DNA from: Scleroderma bovista
Taxonomy: Eukaryota > Basidiomycota > Agaricomycetes > Boletales > Sclerodermataceae
DNA: 64,000 bases
Direction: 5' to 3'
Assembly: GCA_037178675.1 (NCBI GenBank)
Contig: JAYMGJ010000251.1
Span: 1-64,000, forward strand
Below are positions 10,801-20,001 of the stretch, one piece after another. The notes under the pieces were generated by a model. It had not been told where the DNA came from. It searched no databases and worked only from the letters and a program-made list of their open reading frames with translations. The first letter of the stretch is position 1. Every line of letters begins with the position of its first letter. Both the position numbers and the translations under genes were made by a program.

Positions 10801-11662
10801 ATTCGTTTTCTCGTAATAACTTAGCAAAGCGTGTCTCCAAAAGTGACTTGCACTCTGGAGGACACCTTGTTAAATTAACTTTGCCTGTTACCCAATCTAT
10901 ATCGGGGTTGTGCTTCTGAAGCCAGGTGTGGCCAAGGATAAGCGGCACTTTTCCAAGGCACGTGACGGCACACCACAGTTTTTCAGCATGTTTCCCAATA
11001 CCGACTGTCAGTAATACATAATGCGTGATGTCACCCTCCTGATTCCTAGTGCCATCTACGTTAAGCACAGGGACGGGTTTCACCAGTTTAGATAACTGAA
11101 GTCGTCGACTAAGAGCCCAGCTCTTATCAACAAAACAACCAGTAGCGCCACTGTCTAGCAGAGCGTCTACTTTAATAGTGTTAAGCGGTCCGCGGATGCA
11201 GACCGGTACCGTCACTTCACGTTCCATTGTGAAGGACCTTCGTAAGTCCATGAGAACTTCCAAGTTGCCGGCGGGACTTTCCGGTTCCTTAGATGCCAAA
11301 GAAGGAGAAGAAATATTTTTATTCGATCGGGAATTAAGCACGCTCGATTTTACTTCCGGCGCCGAGCCCTTTGCAGGGACCCCCTTAGAAGGTATAGTAT
11401 AGTCCGAGTCACAATCCATAGTATCTACTGACAAAACAGAAAAGCGGGAAGGAGAAACAGAGACAGAAGAAACTACAGAAGACACCTTTTTATGGGTTTT
11501 CGCTATTTTTGTATGTAACAAAGCAATGCGGTATTTAAATATTTCCTGCACTGCAGGAGTAGTAGCACGAGAAAGTCTATAGTTCAGAACACGTACAGCT
11601 AAGTCCAAAGAAGACTCGAGAGCGAGGATGCCCGTTTTATCCTCACTCTTTAGTCTTTTAAA
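7877..11662 (-). CDS. pol: Pol polyprotein of the gypsy element (PR-RT-RH-IN-chromodomain)
   Basis: Made as a Gag-Pol fusion by -1 frameshifting at 11656-11662; no ATG is needed. The open frame from a TTG at 11608 encodes 1243 aa. In order: retropepsin with DSGATGCFVD (about residue 150), reverse transcriptase with VVYIDDLMIF (about 490), RNase H with LETDASEFAVGG and YTDHHNLTYF (about 640-720), and integrase with an H-x-H/C-x2-C zinc finger (HCQKCQQ) plus a DDE core containing DFTEMPESLGYDYILVVVD and SDRGSVFAS. Last comes a chromodomain, EVDYIVASRIYKRQLQYLVHW to YEEHERTWEP, near the end. All catalytic acidic residues I checked are present. Chromodomains of this class steer integration towards marked chromatin. 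Intact, with no internal stop. Confidence 0.95.
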   Translation of the reverse strand, partial: FKRLKSEDKTGILALESSLDLAVRVLNYRLSRATTPAVQEIFKYRIALLHTKIAKTHKKVSSVVSSVSVSPSRFSVLSVDTMDCDSDYTIPSKGVPAKGSAPEVKSSVLNSRSNKNISSPSLASKEPESPAGNLEVLMDLRRSFTMEREVTVPVCIRGPLNTIKVDALLDSGATGCFVDKSWALSRRLQLSKLVKPVPVLNVDGTRNQEGDITHYVLLTVGIGKHAEKLWCAVTCLGKVPLILGHTWLQKHNPDIDWVTGKVNLTRCPPECKSLLETRFAKLLRENESQETWVQALKAHESKVTIDESTLEEAQKQVPKEYWEFLDVFSKKSSERMPLRKPWDHGIDLKEDFPPKKGRLIPLSVDEQKEVESFLDDQLAKGYIRPSISQQTSPVFFIPKKDGKKRMVQDYRYVNDWTIKNNYPLPLISQLVDKLKGCKLFTKMDLRWGYNNVRIREGDEWKAAFVTHKGAFEPLVMYFGLCNSPATFQKMMNEIFHDMSDVCVVYIDDLMIFTDTDDQEKHDRIVLEVLKRLRDNDLFVKPEKCRFRVTEVDFLGMIVSRDGIKMDPEKVNAILKWPEPTNVKQVRAFLGLGNFYRRFIKDYAIMARPMTDLTCKDTIFNFGEKERAAFEALKAAFTRAPVLQYPDQDREFRLETDASEFAVGGVISVKCEDGEFRPVAYMSHSMTPPERNYPIHDKEMLAIIKATEAWRHYLEATPYAFEIYTDHHNLTYFTKSQNLSKRQARWQMWMTRFNYSLIYKKGTQMHVADPLSRRSDHYVSSSDDNKDQVLLNPVSIKLIDVTDQSYEERQSLITNFHDTPVAGHKGVKATYNALRKHYSWKGMKEQIQTYVKHCQKCQQSKVSNQKTSGSLIPLPTPSGPWLDVTMDFTEMPESLGYDYILVVVDRFSKEVVFVPCTKEETALSTAELFRDHVWCQHGLPSSVVSDRGSVFASNFLGELYRLLGVKRKMSTAFHPQTDGQTERLNREINQYLRTYVNDRQDEWAKWIKIAQFVWNNTVSEVTTDSPFGITRSYSPRMGVEPIDTVAPAAKDFAAVFNKVVESSEKAKRNMKLQADKHRNPAPDYVVGQQVWLSTDNLRMLNRASKKLTEKWIGPYEVTRVTPNAVELKLPKTLRIHPVVNVSRVKPYLGPLPGQPVSRPGPVHVSEERDEEYEVDYIVASRIYKRQLQYLVHWKGYEEHERTWEPSSNLKNSPLVVERFYRENPSAPRKLRMAQTDFDSLFSRVPENLTVCDAQFCSLESCT

Positions 11663-12648
11663 TCCCTGAAGAACGCTTGCATTTCTGCAAACGTCATTCC
11701 TCTTACCGCATTTAGCCGGTCATCCTCCGGCTGGGCTTGCGTTGCCCGTGCTTGTGGTTGCCCACGACGAGGGCGACGCGGCTTTGTGCACTCACGTGCG
11801 ATGTGGCCAAACAATTGGCAATTGTAGCATTGGGGCCCTTTACCCCTTTGCTGGTTTGCCTCAACGGCACCTATGTTCATGGGGACACCACTCCCCGATG
11901 CGGTTGAAGACGAATAAGATTGGCCCTGGTAATACCGGGCAGAGCCTTGCCCTTGGAGGTTGATGAGGAAGAGTTCCTGGGCTCTTCCCATCGCACGAGC
12001 GGAGTTTGCGAGTCGCTCGTAGGTGTCTCGACGCATTCCCTGTACGTATATTTGCTCCAAGAGTTTCCTCTGGAGCGCACGTTCGAGCAAGTCGCGGGCG
12101 TACTCATTCCCACAGTCTCCTTGGTTCTTGAGCGCCTCGAACTGCGTCAAGAAGTCATCAATTCTTTGCCTCGGGCCCTGCCTAAGGCGAAGTAGTTGGG
12201 CACGTGCCCACTCAGCATTGTTTCCGGGGAGAAAGAACCTTTCTATCTCCTCCGCGAAGTCAACCCAAGCAGGCCAGGCCGGAGGGGGCGGGAGCTGTCC
12301 GGCTGGGACGGGCGGGGCGTTGGCGAGAGCATGGGCTGCCGCCATGCAGCCATCCAGACGGACCTGAGCCCACCGACCAGCTTTCGGGCCAGTGAGCCGG
12401 GAGAGAACTGCCGCGGTGACCTGGGCGTCGTTTGCCCCCTCCATCGAGATCTGTAACCAGACCTTGATCTTGGACCACCACTCGTGGAACTTCTGAGGGG
12501 AGCCATCGTAACTCCCGGGATCCGCGACCACCTTCTTGCGCGGCGGCGGTGGAGGGTGAGGCTGTGCAGCCGCAAGGGCCGCGATATGCGCCTGGAGGTC
12601 AATCTGCCCCTGGATAAGCTGTCCGAGGAGCTGGTTAAGGTCTGCCAT
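11650..12648 (-). CDS. gag: Gag of the gypsy element
   Basis: 332-aa structural protein that packages element RNA into virus-like particles. The ATG at 12648 is followed by a glutamine/alanine-rich start and a capsid-like helical region with YDGSPQKFHEWW and RLRQGPRQRIDDFLTQF, typical of Ty3 Gag. A single CCHC zinc knuckle, CYNCQLFGHIARECTKP, lies at roughly residues 273-289, followed by an Arg/Gln-rich tail. It ends at TAA 11650-11652, just after the slippery heptamer, so that pol is made by frameshifting. A 91-codon frame just upstream is in the same phase, separated by one TAG at 12655-12657. Confidence 0.93.
   Translation of the reverse strand: MADLNQLLGQLIQGQIDLQAHIAALAAAQPHPPPPPRKKVVADPGSYDGSPQKFHEWWSKIKVWLQISMEGANDAQVTAAVLSRLTGPKAGRWAQVRLDGCMAAAHALANAPPVPAGQLPPPPAWPAWVDFAEEIERFFLPGNNAEWARAQLLRLRQGPRQRIDDFLTQFEALKNQGDCGNEYARDLLERALQRKLLEQIYVQGMRRDTYERLANSARAMGRAQELFLINLQGQGSARYYQGQSYSSSTASGSGVPMNIGAVEANQQRGKGPQCYNCQLFGHIARECTKPRRPRRGQPQARATQAQPEDDRLNAVRGMTFAEMQAFFRDLKD
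11656..11662 (-). promoter_or_regulatory. Programmed -1 ribosomal frameshift site (T TTA AAA)
   Basis: In the gag frame the codons are GAT TTA AAA GAC TAA, so the heptamer T TTA AAA has the canonical X XXY YYZ form two codons before the gag stop. Slipping back one base yields TTT AAA AGA CTA and enters the pol frame, which is open through the gag stop and on to the protease. A downstream stimulatory structure was not evaluated. Confidence 0.85.
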
Positions 12649-13459
12649 GAGGACCTAGTAAGGGTGGAGGCGGGAATAGGGGGTAGGTCTTTGTTTAACC
12701 GGTCGAAGACGGGAGGACCGGAACGTGCGGCGGCGAGCGAGCGGGAGGTCTGGCAGGGGCGGAACAGGAAGGGAACGGTGGAAGCCGAGGAGGACTTGGA
12801 TTTCGAAGTCGCTGACAAGGCGACTGTAGGCGGCAACGGCGTTGGTGAACTGGAATTCCTCTTCGATCGCTGACTCCCTTTCTTGTACTTTAACAAGGGT
12901 GTCAGGGCGGGGACCGTAGATAATCGCCAAGCGCTCCTGTTGCGCTTCGACGAGGTGACGAGGGAAGTGGTAAGGTATGGTGGTAGCGTAAGGGGTGACG
13001 TAGGAGTAAGGTTACTTTCGGGACTAGATCCCCACAGTTGTTCCGCTAAACTAAGCGTAAGACTCTGTTCGCCTGTCGCGCTCGCCGGGTCAGGGCAGTG
13101 GCACAGCTATACAGAGAACAAACGGCTAGCGGCTGCAGATCACAAGGTCTACCTCTGCACGGACGCAGGAACTACGGAGTATGTACGTCTCAATCGCCTT
13201 GAGGCTGCGAACCTCTCTTGAACGGGCGCCGACCTTCAGACACCAGGCACGACCCTGGGCTGGTGTACAGTACGTAAAGGTAACGGTGCTAGAAACTCCC
13301 AATGCCGAAGCACTACGGGAACGGCACTAAAGGCTGGCCGTGAACGAAACGGAAGGTATGAAGGTGAAGCTCCTTAACCCTGGAGTCCGGGTATAGTTTC
13401 CTTATAAGGCTAGGAGAGCGCGTAGGAGAGCGAGTCAGATGTATAGATTCGAGCTCAGG
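12649..13459 (-). other. Leader between 5' LTR and gag
   Basis: About 0.8 kb of transcribed leader. It holds a 91-codon frame (12930 to 12655) in the same phase as gag, ended by TAG two codons before the gag ATG. No known domain was seen. Confidence 0.6.
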
Positions 13460-13830
13460 TGAGATGACCCTAGGCAGAACACCTAAGACCCAACTACACG
13501 CGAGGCTCTGAGAGGAAATAGGACGCGAGGATCTAGAGCAATAACCCAAGATGAGCTCGAATGGGGAGCCTCTGGGTGCTGGATTGCACGGTATATATAC
13601 TACTATACATGAGGGCTACGCGAGGCTATCCATGAGGCTACGTGCAGGTAGAAGGCTAAGCAATGACATCACTGTGGAGCTAAGGCTATGCGTAATGATG
13701 TCAAGGGTGGCAGCGTGTACAGCACGAGGTACAGGTCTAGACTAGGTAGATAAGATAGAGGCTGTACACTAAGATAAGATAAACGCTATCTAATCGCAGA
13801 TTAGATAAGATAAAAAGTTGGACCGTAACA
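13460..13830 (-). repeat. 5' LTR of the gypsy element
   Basis: 371 bp, matching the copy at 7495-7865. The next inner sequence (13440-13459, read on minus as CCTGAGCTCGAATC) is where a primer-binding site should be. It does not show the usual TGG start, so the primer tRNA is unresolved. Confidence 0.95.
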
Positions 13831-13835
13831 ACCAA

Positions 13836-14424
13836 ACACATCCAAAATCTTTATTGATTTTTGCTGACTCACAAACTTGATAGATATGTTTCTAAATCAC
13901 ATAAATAGGTTATTTAGGCTTAGGACATCAGGTTTGCACTAGCCAATTTCCCAAAAAAAATGTATATATGATGCCAGGCCATGTCCAAAAATTGGCCAAC
14001 CCATAAAAAAATAGCTAAAAATACCAAAAAATGTGCATTCAACTCCTTTCACTGAGGCAAGTGTGTTCCTAGAATGGAGAGTGAACAGGGTCAGTCATTG
14101 AGCTGTAAAAAATATGGGATTTCAGAGGTTTACTCACACTCTACTATCCGTTATGCTTTGTGGATCCCAAAGAAACAACTGAAGACAGTACTATAGTAAT
14201 GTGATTGAGTGTGAGAAATGTGTCCATTGGAGTGGGCAGAAGCTTATCTAGGCTCAGATCAGATGAAAGCAGGTGCGAGTGGGAAGACTGTGTTCCTGAA
14301 CACTTTATTCGAGCTAGAATATACTGTGTAGAACCTATGGGTTATTGAAATTATTGATATGATCACAGTGGCTTGCACCGGCTTGTGGCTGTGTCAACCT
14401 CAACACTATCAACAAGCAACAAAA
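13836..14424. other. AT-rich spacer between two retroelements
   Basis: Several short A runs and no coding segment recognised. It is host sequence between the gypsy right TSD and the A1 repeat of the Ngaro element. Confidence 0.6.
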
Positions 14425-14573
14425 TTGGCATTCTAGTACGTAAGGAGGCACGAGTGTAGGGATAGAATATGGTCTTCGTGGGAGGAGCCGGAGCGGGTGT
14501 CGTCTCTCTTTCTCGACGCCCGTCATCACCCTGGCTGCTCGTAAGTCCTGTGCTACTCAGCGCTCGTTTTTCG
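14425..14573 (+). repeat. Ngaro split direct repeat A1
   Basis: 149 bp from TTGGCATTCTAG to GCTCGTTTTTCG. It matches A2 except for about five transitions, four of which leave T or A where A2 keeps C or G. Confidence 0.88.
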
Positions 14574-14655
14574 ACACACCTCGAGCACCGCAGTCGGGAC
14601 ATTATTTCCTTTTTCCTTTCCGTCCAACTCTCTACTCTCTTTAGGATCGCACGAG

Positions 14656-17600
14656 ATGGATGCGCCACTCGATCCCATACAGCCGGACTTCTACAGGCTG
14701 CTCCAAGTACTGCTACAAAACCTGGACTTTAACCCAGCCCAAGCAGCAGCAGCGCTTCAACAGGAGTGGGAGCAACAACGAATGGAGAGAGCAGGACAGC
14801 AACCAGAGCAACAAAACCAAGGAGGCGATGTCACGCACCAAAGGTGTTTGGTACTGTGGACATGGAGAAAGTTAGCCGATGAAACTAATGCAAAGAATGC
14901 ACACCCAAGATCTGTTGAAAGATTGTCCCGACTTGAGGGATACAGACAGCCCTCGCTATCCATATCACGCAAAGTCAAGACTATCCTTATGCAAAGAATG
15001 AATACAAGCTTGTCATAGCCATCTATCGCACAAGAATGACTATCCTGGAGCAAGAGATGAATGCCATCATCTGGCAGTCATCCCTCGCACAAGAACCGCC
15101 AAGAAGCAGAAGAATCCAAGGATTGATGATCATTTCAGTATGAGAGAGGAATGCAACCTACTGCAGTCCAACTCCCATACCAGAACAACCAAAGAAGCAG
15201 AAGAAACGAAGGAGAAACGAAGGAGAAAAAGAAGAATCATTTTTAGTGCCCAAATGTCAAATTTAGGTGCCCAGTGCCGGCATTCCGATATTTTGAATAG
15301 CTCCACCATTTTTGAAGCTATCAATCATGTGACTATACCATCATGGAGCCTAGACCGTGATCTATCTGCCTGTCAAGTTCCGACGTAAATCTGTTCATTT
15401 CCCACGGAGATATTCCACCCGCAATCCAGACACCCGCTTCATCACTCACTATGGAGTCCACATTTTCTCTGGAATGTTTCTCCACTATTGCAGCAGACCT
15501 CAACTATGTCCTGCTCTTGGGACAGCCTCTCCCTGAGCTCCTGTGTACTGTCTGGTACATATCTTCCCAGCCTGCTCCCTCAGTCCCTCTCGTTCTCGGT
15601 CAGCACATTCTCCTTGTCAGTCCTGCGTCGCGCACATACTTTGGTCGTCTCAAGTCTATCGTTAGACTTGAAAATTCATACCTGGTCGTCTCTGTGTCTC
15701 CTGAGTCCTCTGCATATGGTCCTTTCATCCCAGAGTCCTGTCATATCCATCTCCCTCTATCATTCATCTCGCTTCCCTGGACACGTCAAATCCGCTACTT
15801 GCGATTCTCTTCCCTGCTATCCCACAACAAACATGAATGAAACAGTGCTCTAGAACCCTTCTTAGGAGCCCTAATAGAGTACAGAACCTTCCCCTTACTG
15901 CTCAAGGGAAGACTGCACTTCGGGAGCATCAAATTTCGCGTTTTTGCTCTACAGAAGCTCAATCCAAGGGATTTGTGACACTCTGTGACCAGCTGTTACT
16001 CTACTTGTCATTCCAGGCCCCCTGACACTGCTCTTCTGGTCGGATCAATTCTTTTATTATCCCCCAGCCACTCCCATCAGTGGCACTGCTTCAGAAGCTC
16101 ATCTCCAGATCTAAAGTTCAATAAATCACAGGTTGTGCTTCCCTTCTGTCTGAGTCACACAGAGTCACTCTGGCTCACTCTGACTCACTCTGCTGCGCAT
16201 TATTCATCCCCTCTTGGCATTACTAATCCCCATTACTCCCCTTACCAATCACTTACCAATCATCCTTCAAATCATGCTTATCATGCTGCTTATCAATTCA
16301 TGACTCATGCCCCTATGATTCATATGCTCATTTAGCTTCGATCTACTCATCCCATGCTTTCCCCCCCTCTCTTTTGGGCCCCATGCAATGATTTTTCCAT
16401 ATTCTTGGTTATACACCCCTTTTTACCTATGTTTTTGCTCTTTCCCTTGGCTCAGCAGCTTGTTCAGGCTCTCCCCATCGATGACTCAGCCTGATTACAC
16501 TGCTTATCAATCGCTTACCAATTTCTTACCAATCTCTTACCAAGCACTTAGTCATTTGTGCTTACAGGGCCACAGCCTCTCCTGTATATAAACCAGCAGC
16601 CAAAGGCTGCAAGGAAGTGTCTGCTTCCCCCTCAATAAAGCGACCACATTCACTCTCCGTCTCTGTCTATAAGCTCTATCTCTGTCTTTGGACTTGTAGG
16701 TCACTCAGTGCTGGCCTAAAGCTCCTATATTGCTGTTTATCAGATATATCTTGTATCTGATCATTTCTCTAGGCTCAAGCGCAGTCTAGCATCACTGTCC
16801 ACTCTATCCCATCACTGTCCATCGCATTTTTGAAGCAGGAACTGTCCCCTTGCTTCCCTGTTGCTCCATCACTGCTGTTACACCCCTGTTGCCAATCTAT
16901 CATCGCTCTTCAATCCCAGGACTCTTCCTAACCACTGTGGTAGGCTGAAGAGGAGTCAATACCATCCCCAGTCGCATTCCTTCCCCATCAGAAGCCCTTC
17001 CCTTCCCTCCTGCATCCTGCCTGAAGGCGTGCAGCACATCCCCCTGAGGAGATTAAATACCAGAAACGCAAAGGAAGACCACCACTCGCATATTGCTGTC
17101 ATTTGGTGTTGGTTGTTGGTTGTTCTGACCTCTTCCCTCACTTAGGCGCACAGCGAGAACGGGCACGGCCCACAAGAAGACCAACGTCAACCTCCCCCAG
17201 ACCAGGGACAGGGCCCAGACCAGCAGCCCCCCCCGGACCCTCTTCCAGCCCCTCCCCACCTTCCACCTGCGCCTGAGGAGCGACCGGCGGCAAAGGAGGC
17301 GGAAGCCCTCACGTTCAACCCAGACAAGACTGTAGCCTCCTCCATCCAGCGGCGCCCCTCCGAGTACGCCATCAAGCGTCTCGAAGCTTTCAAATATGTG
17401 CCACTGTGGTATTTCACGCTAGAAGGCCTAGCAGAAGCGGCGAGAGTCCTATGCCAGGACGACGCCAAAGAATCTCTAGCACTAACTCAGGAAACAGGAA
17501 CCGGCCTGTCTCTCCGCCCTACCCTGTCAATATCCGCCTCCAAGTTTGCCAAGTATGACCACAACTTAACTTTCTCTGAATTTCTCTTCGCAAAGAATAA

Positions 17601-18722
17601 TTTTCTGACCCATATTGAGCGGGCCAAGTGGCCGGGTTCAGTAGTCGACTCCTTCAACTGGTTCTTTTATAACCTAGAAACTCATGTGCTCCGGCAAGAA
17701 GAGAGCTGAGGAGAGAGGGTCCTACTACATTATGCCAGTCGTGTCAGAACCAACTGGCACGATGCTTCCCCTGTGGAACACTTCAATATAGCAGCGATAA
17801 ACGAGAACCTCATGAACTCAATTGCTCGTGAACTAGACTCGAAAGATGTTGGAAGAGGTGTAGCATGGTGAGCTTTTTGAATCGCCTGATTTAAGACTGG
17901 ACATTGACAGCGCTCCCTCCCTCTTTTCTCCCCACCCTTCCCCTGTGGATGCCTCACATGGCATGCGTGCGTGCGTGCGTTTCGGACACTGGTTCCCCCC
18001 CGTTATTTCTTGACACTTTTGCTGTCTCCGATACACTCTGCCTTTGCCCTCCACCCCTCCTTCTTCCTGTGTGCGTTATGCGTTTCCCACTCTGCGTCCT
18101 GTGTCATATGGCAATGTTGCCCCCCCCCACGAATTCAAACGGATTTAAAAAATGAAATAAAATGCATCACCATGACCTCATGTCGAACACACTGGACGAC
18201 ACACACAGCCTGGAACACAGCTCTAAAGGTGGCACCCAGCCCCAGTATGACAGAGGCAGGACAAATGACCGCCGCCCCAACAGGCATCAACGGTCACGCT
18301 CCCTCTCACGCGGTGACCTCTCCCCTGAGGAGTCGCGCCGAAAAGGACGTTTCCGGAGGACCTCCCCTCACAACCGTAGCCGCTCCCGATCAAGGAAGAA
18401 CAACTTGAGGTCACCCAAGAGATCACGGCGATTTTGTGCCCAAGCCAGGCCACCATGCCCCATCTGTCTCAGTTGCGAAGATCACGAACTCCCTTGCAAG
18501 GCACGCGAATTGTGGGACAAATTGGCCAGCACAGTCAGCTCCTGGAACCAACAGGGCGGACTCGTCAATGCAGATGGAAAAACCCTATGCTGGGATTTCC
18601 AGCGACCAGGGGGTTGCTGCAGCAGAAACCACAGGCACAAATGTGCGGGATGTGGGAGCTCCCAACACGGGGCCAATAACTGCCCATCCGCACAACCAGC
18701 TTGCAACCTGGCTTCGCAGTAG
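14656..18722 (+). pseudogene. Ngaro ORF1 (Gag-like, zinc finger), broken
   Basis: Starts MDAPLDPIQPDFYRLLQ at 14656 and runs to about 14838. The same protein appears to resume at 17146 with a proline/glutamine-rich stretch, then RRPSEYAIKRLEAFKYVPLW and FSEFLFAKNNFLTHI, typical of the Ngaro Gag-like core. A TGA at 17707-17709 interrupts it (SER-stop-GERVLLHYASRVR). A further gap of about 290 nt at 17870-18160 begins GTGAGC and may be an intron. The last part (18162-18722) is Arg/Ser-rich and ends in a cysteine-histidine finger, CWDFQRPGGCC to HKCAGCGSSQHGANNC, for RNA binding. The single TGA could come from CGA by one C-to-T change. Confidence 0.75.
14842..17145. other. Interruption of Ngaro ORF1: large intron or nested insertion
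   Basis: About 2.3 kb between two parts of ORF1. The right border TTCCCTCACTTAG is a perfect splice acceptor and puts ORF1 back in phase 0, while GAT|GTCACG at 14841 could be a donor. Inside are a purine-rich run at 15187-15237, a 129-codon ORF at 15451-15840, TGTATATAAA near 16582 and CAATAAAG near 16632, the last two looking like LTR promoter and poly(A) signals. AGGCG occurs at both edges, but treating it as a TSD does not keep the frame. I could not assign a family. Confidence 0.45.
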
Positions 18723-20001
18723 AGTGCAGACACCATACCATCCAGAGGCTTGGAAGCATTTCATTACCTTACACAATTTAATCGGCCTATATGCACATAT
18801 CCCACTCTCTTTAACTAATGGCTTCTTTGTTCGCGCCCCAGCAATAGCTACTACCTTCACCCCCCCTAACCACCCATCCATTGTTTTAAATTACTCCGCT
18901 TTCCGAAGCATAATCGAGGCGGAGTTCACCAAAGGGCGCTACATTGGCCCATTCTCTCCGACTGCACTCGAGAGCCTAATAGGCCCTTTCCAATCCTCTC
19001 CGTTATCCATAATCCCCAAGCCCGGGAAACCTGGGAAATTTCGTCTCATTCAGAATCTCTCATATCCTCGCAACCCCACACCACGAGATTCACCCGCAAT
19101 AAACACCCTGGTGGACTCTCACCTCTTCCCCTGTGCGTGGGGAACTTTCGTGACAACATGTACCCTCATCGCCTCGCTCCCCCTGGGCACACAAGGAGCA
19201 ACCCGCGATGTAGCTGAAGCATATCGGACCATACCCCTCCATCCCTCCCAGTGGTCAAGTTTAGTAGTTCGTATTGATGACGACCCACCCACTTTTGCGG
19301 TAGATACAGCATTATGCTTTGGTTATGGCCCTTCAGCTGGCGTATACGGTGAACTATGTGATGCAGGTTTAGACATAATGCGTGCCCAGGGGAGCGGCCC
19401 TATCATCGCATGGGTGGACGACCACCTCTTCTTCCGTCTGCCCAGGTCCTCAATCAGAGCCTACAACTCTTGGCGAACCCATACCGCTGATATAATCACA
19501 CAGAATGGGGGATGGACCCATGAAAGATGCAGGATATGGTTCAGAGGACGTGAACTTGCAGACGGGACTCACAAAGAGTTTGCAGAGGATTGTTCCAGGC
19601 CACTGAGAGACTTCCCCCGTCCTGAGGAGCCAGCAGCGGACTCAGATGATGACCAGTATGCCTACAATTTTAGCGACATCAATTCGATCTCTTACCAGCT
19701 GGGGATCCCTTGGGAAGCATCTAAAGACATCCCCTTCTCCTCCAAACCAGTCTACTTGGGGTTCGAATGGGATTTACAGCGTAAGACGGTTTGCCTAACA
19801 GAACACAAACGGCAGAAGTACACCACTGCAATCCACCAGTGGCTACAATCACCGTGCCATCCGCTCAGCGATGTGGAGAAGTTGTATGGCAAGCTGTCTC
19901 ACGCAGCTTTAGTAATCCCTGAGGGCAGCGCTGTAGAGGAAGAGTCCCTTGAAGGCGCGAAAATGGGTTCGCCCGAGGGAAGAAGGTCTGGCCTAAAGTA
20001 A
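18436..20001 (+). pseudogene. Ngaro ORF2, reverse transcriptase part
   Basis: Open frame overlapping the end of ORF1. It carries the RT of DIRS-type elements: LSIIPKPGKPGKFRLIQNLS (fingers), DVAEAYRTIPLHPSQW (motif A, first catalytic Asp), LCFGYGPSAGVYGEL (motif B) and IIAWVDDHLFF (motif C with the two catalytic Asp; VDDH in place of YxDD). It ends with LGFEWDLQRKTVCLTE and KLYGKLSHAALVIPEG, the connection to RNase H. Directly after VIPEG the element-like frame is lost because of the insertion starting near 19930, and the ORF ends with foreign codons. The true initiation codon is unclear; the first 200 codons overlap ORF1 in another frame. Confidence 0.85.

Larger units (their letters stand above)
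7495..13830 (-). mobile_element. Complete Ty3/gypsy chromovirus LTR retrotransposon
   Basis: The element is 6336 bp, transcribed on the minus strand. Two 371-bp LTRs (7495-7865 and 13460-13830) run TG..CA on the plus strand and look identical base for base on reading. A 5-bp TSD, ACCAA, sits at 7490-7494 and 13831-13835. The order in the element is 5' LTR, about 0.8 kb leader, gag, a -1 frameshift overlap, pol (protease, RT, RNase H, integrase, chromodomain), polypurine tract, 3' LTR. No stop or frameshift breaks gag or pol. Matching LTRs imply a recent insertion, and the element looks potentially active. The integrase-RNaseH order and the C-terminal chromodomain place it among fungal chromoviruses. 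Confidence 0.95.

Noticed and set aside
12243..12896. 217-codon ORF overlapping gag and its leader on the minus strand
   Set aside because: It is a GC-rich out-of-frame reading of gag; the gag frame carries the zinc knuckle.
13440..13459. CTCGAATC next to the 5' LTR as a tRNA T-arm or primer-binding site
   Set aside because: It resembles a T-loop word, but the expected TGG start of a primer-binding site is absent and no cloverleaf can be drawn.
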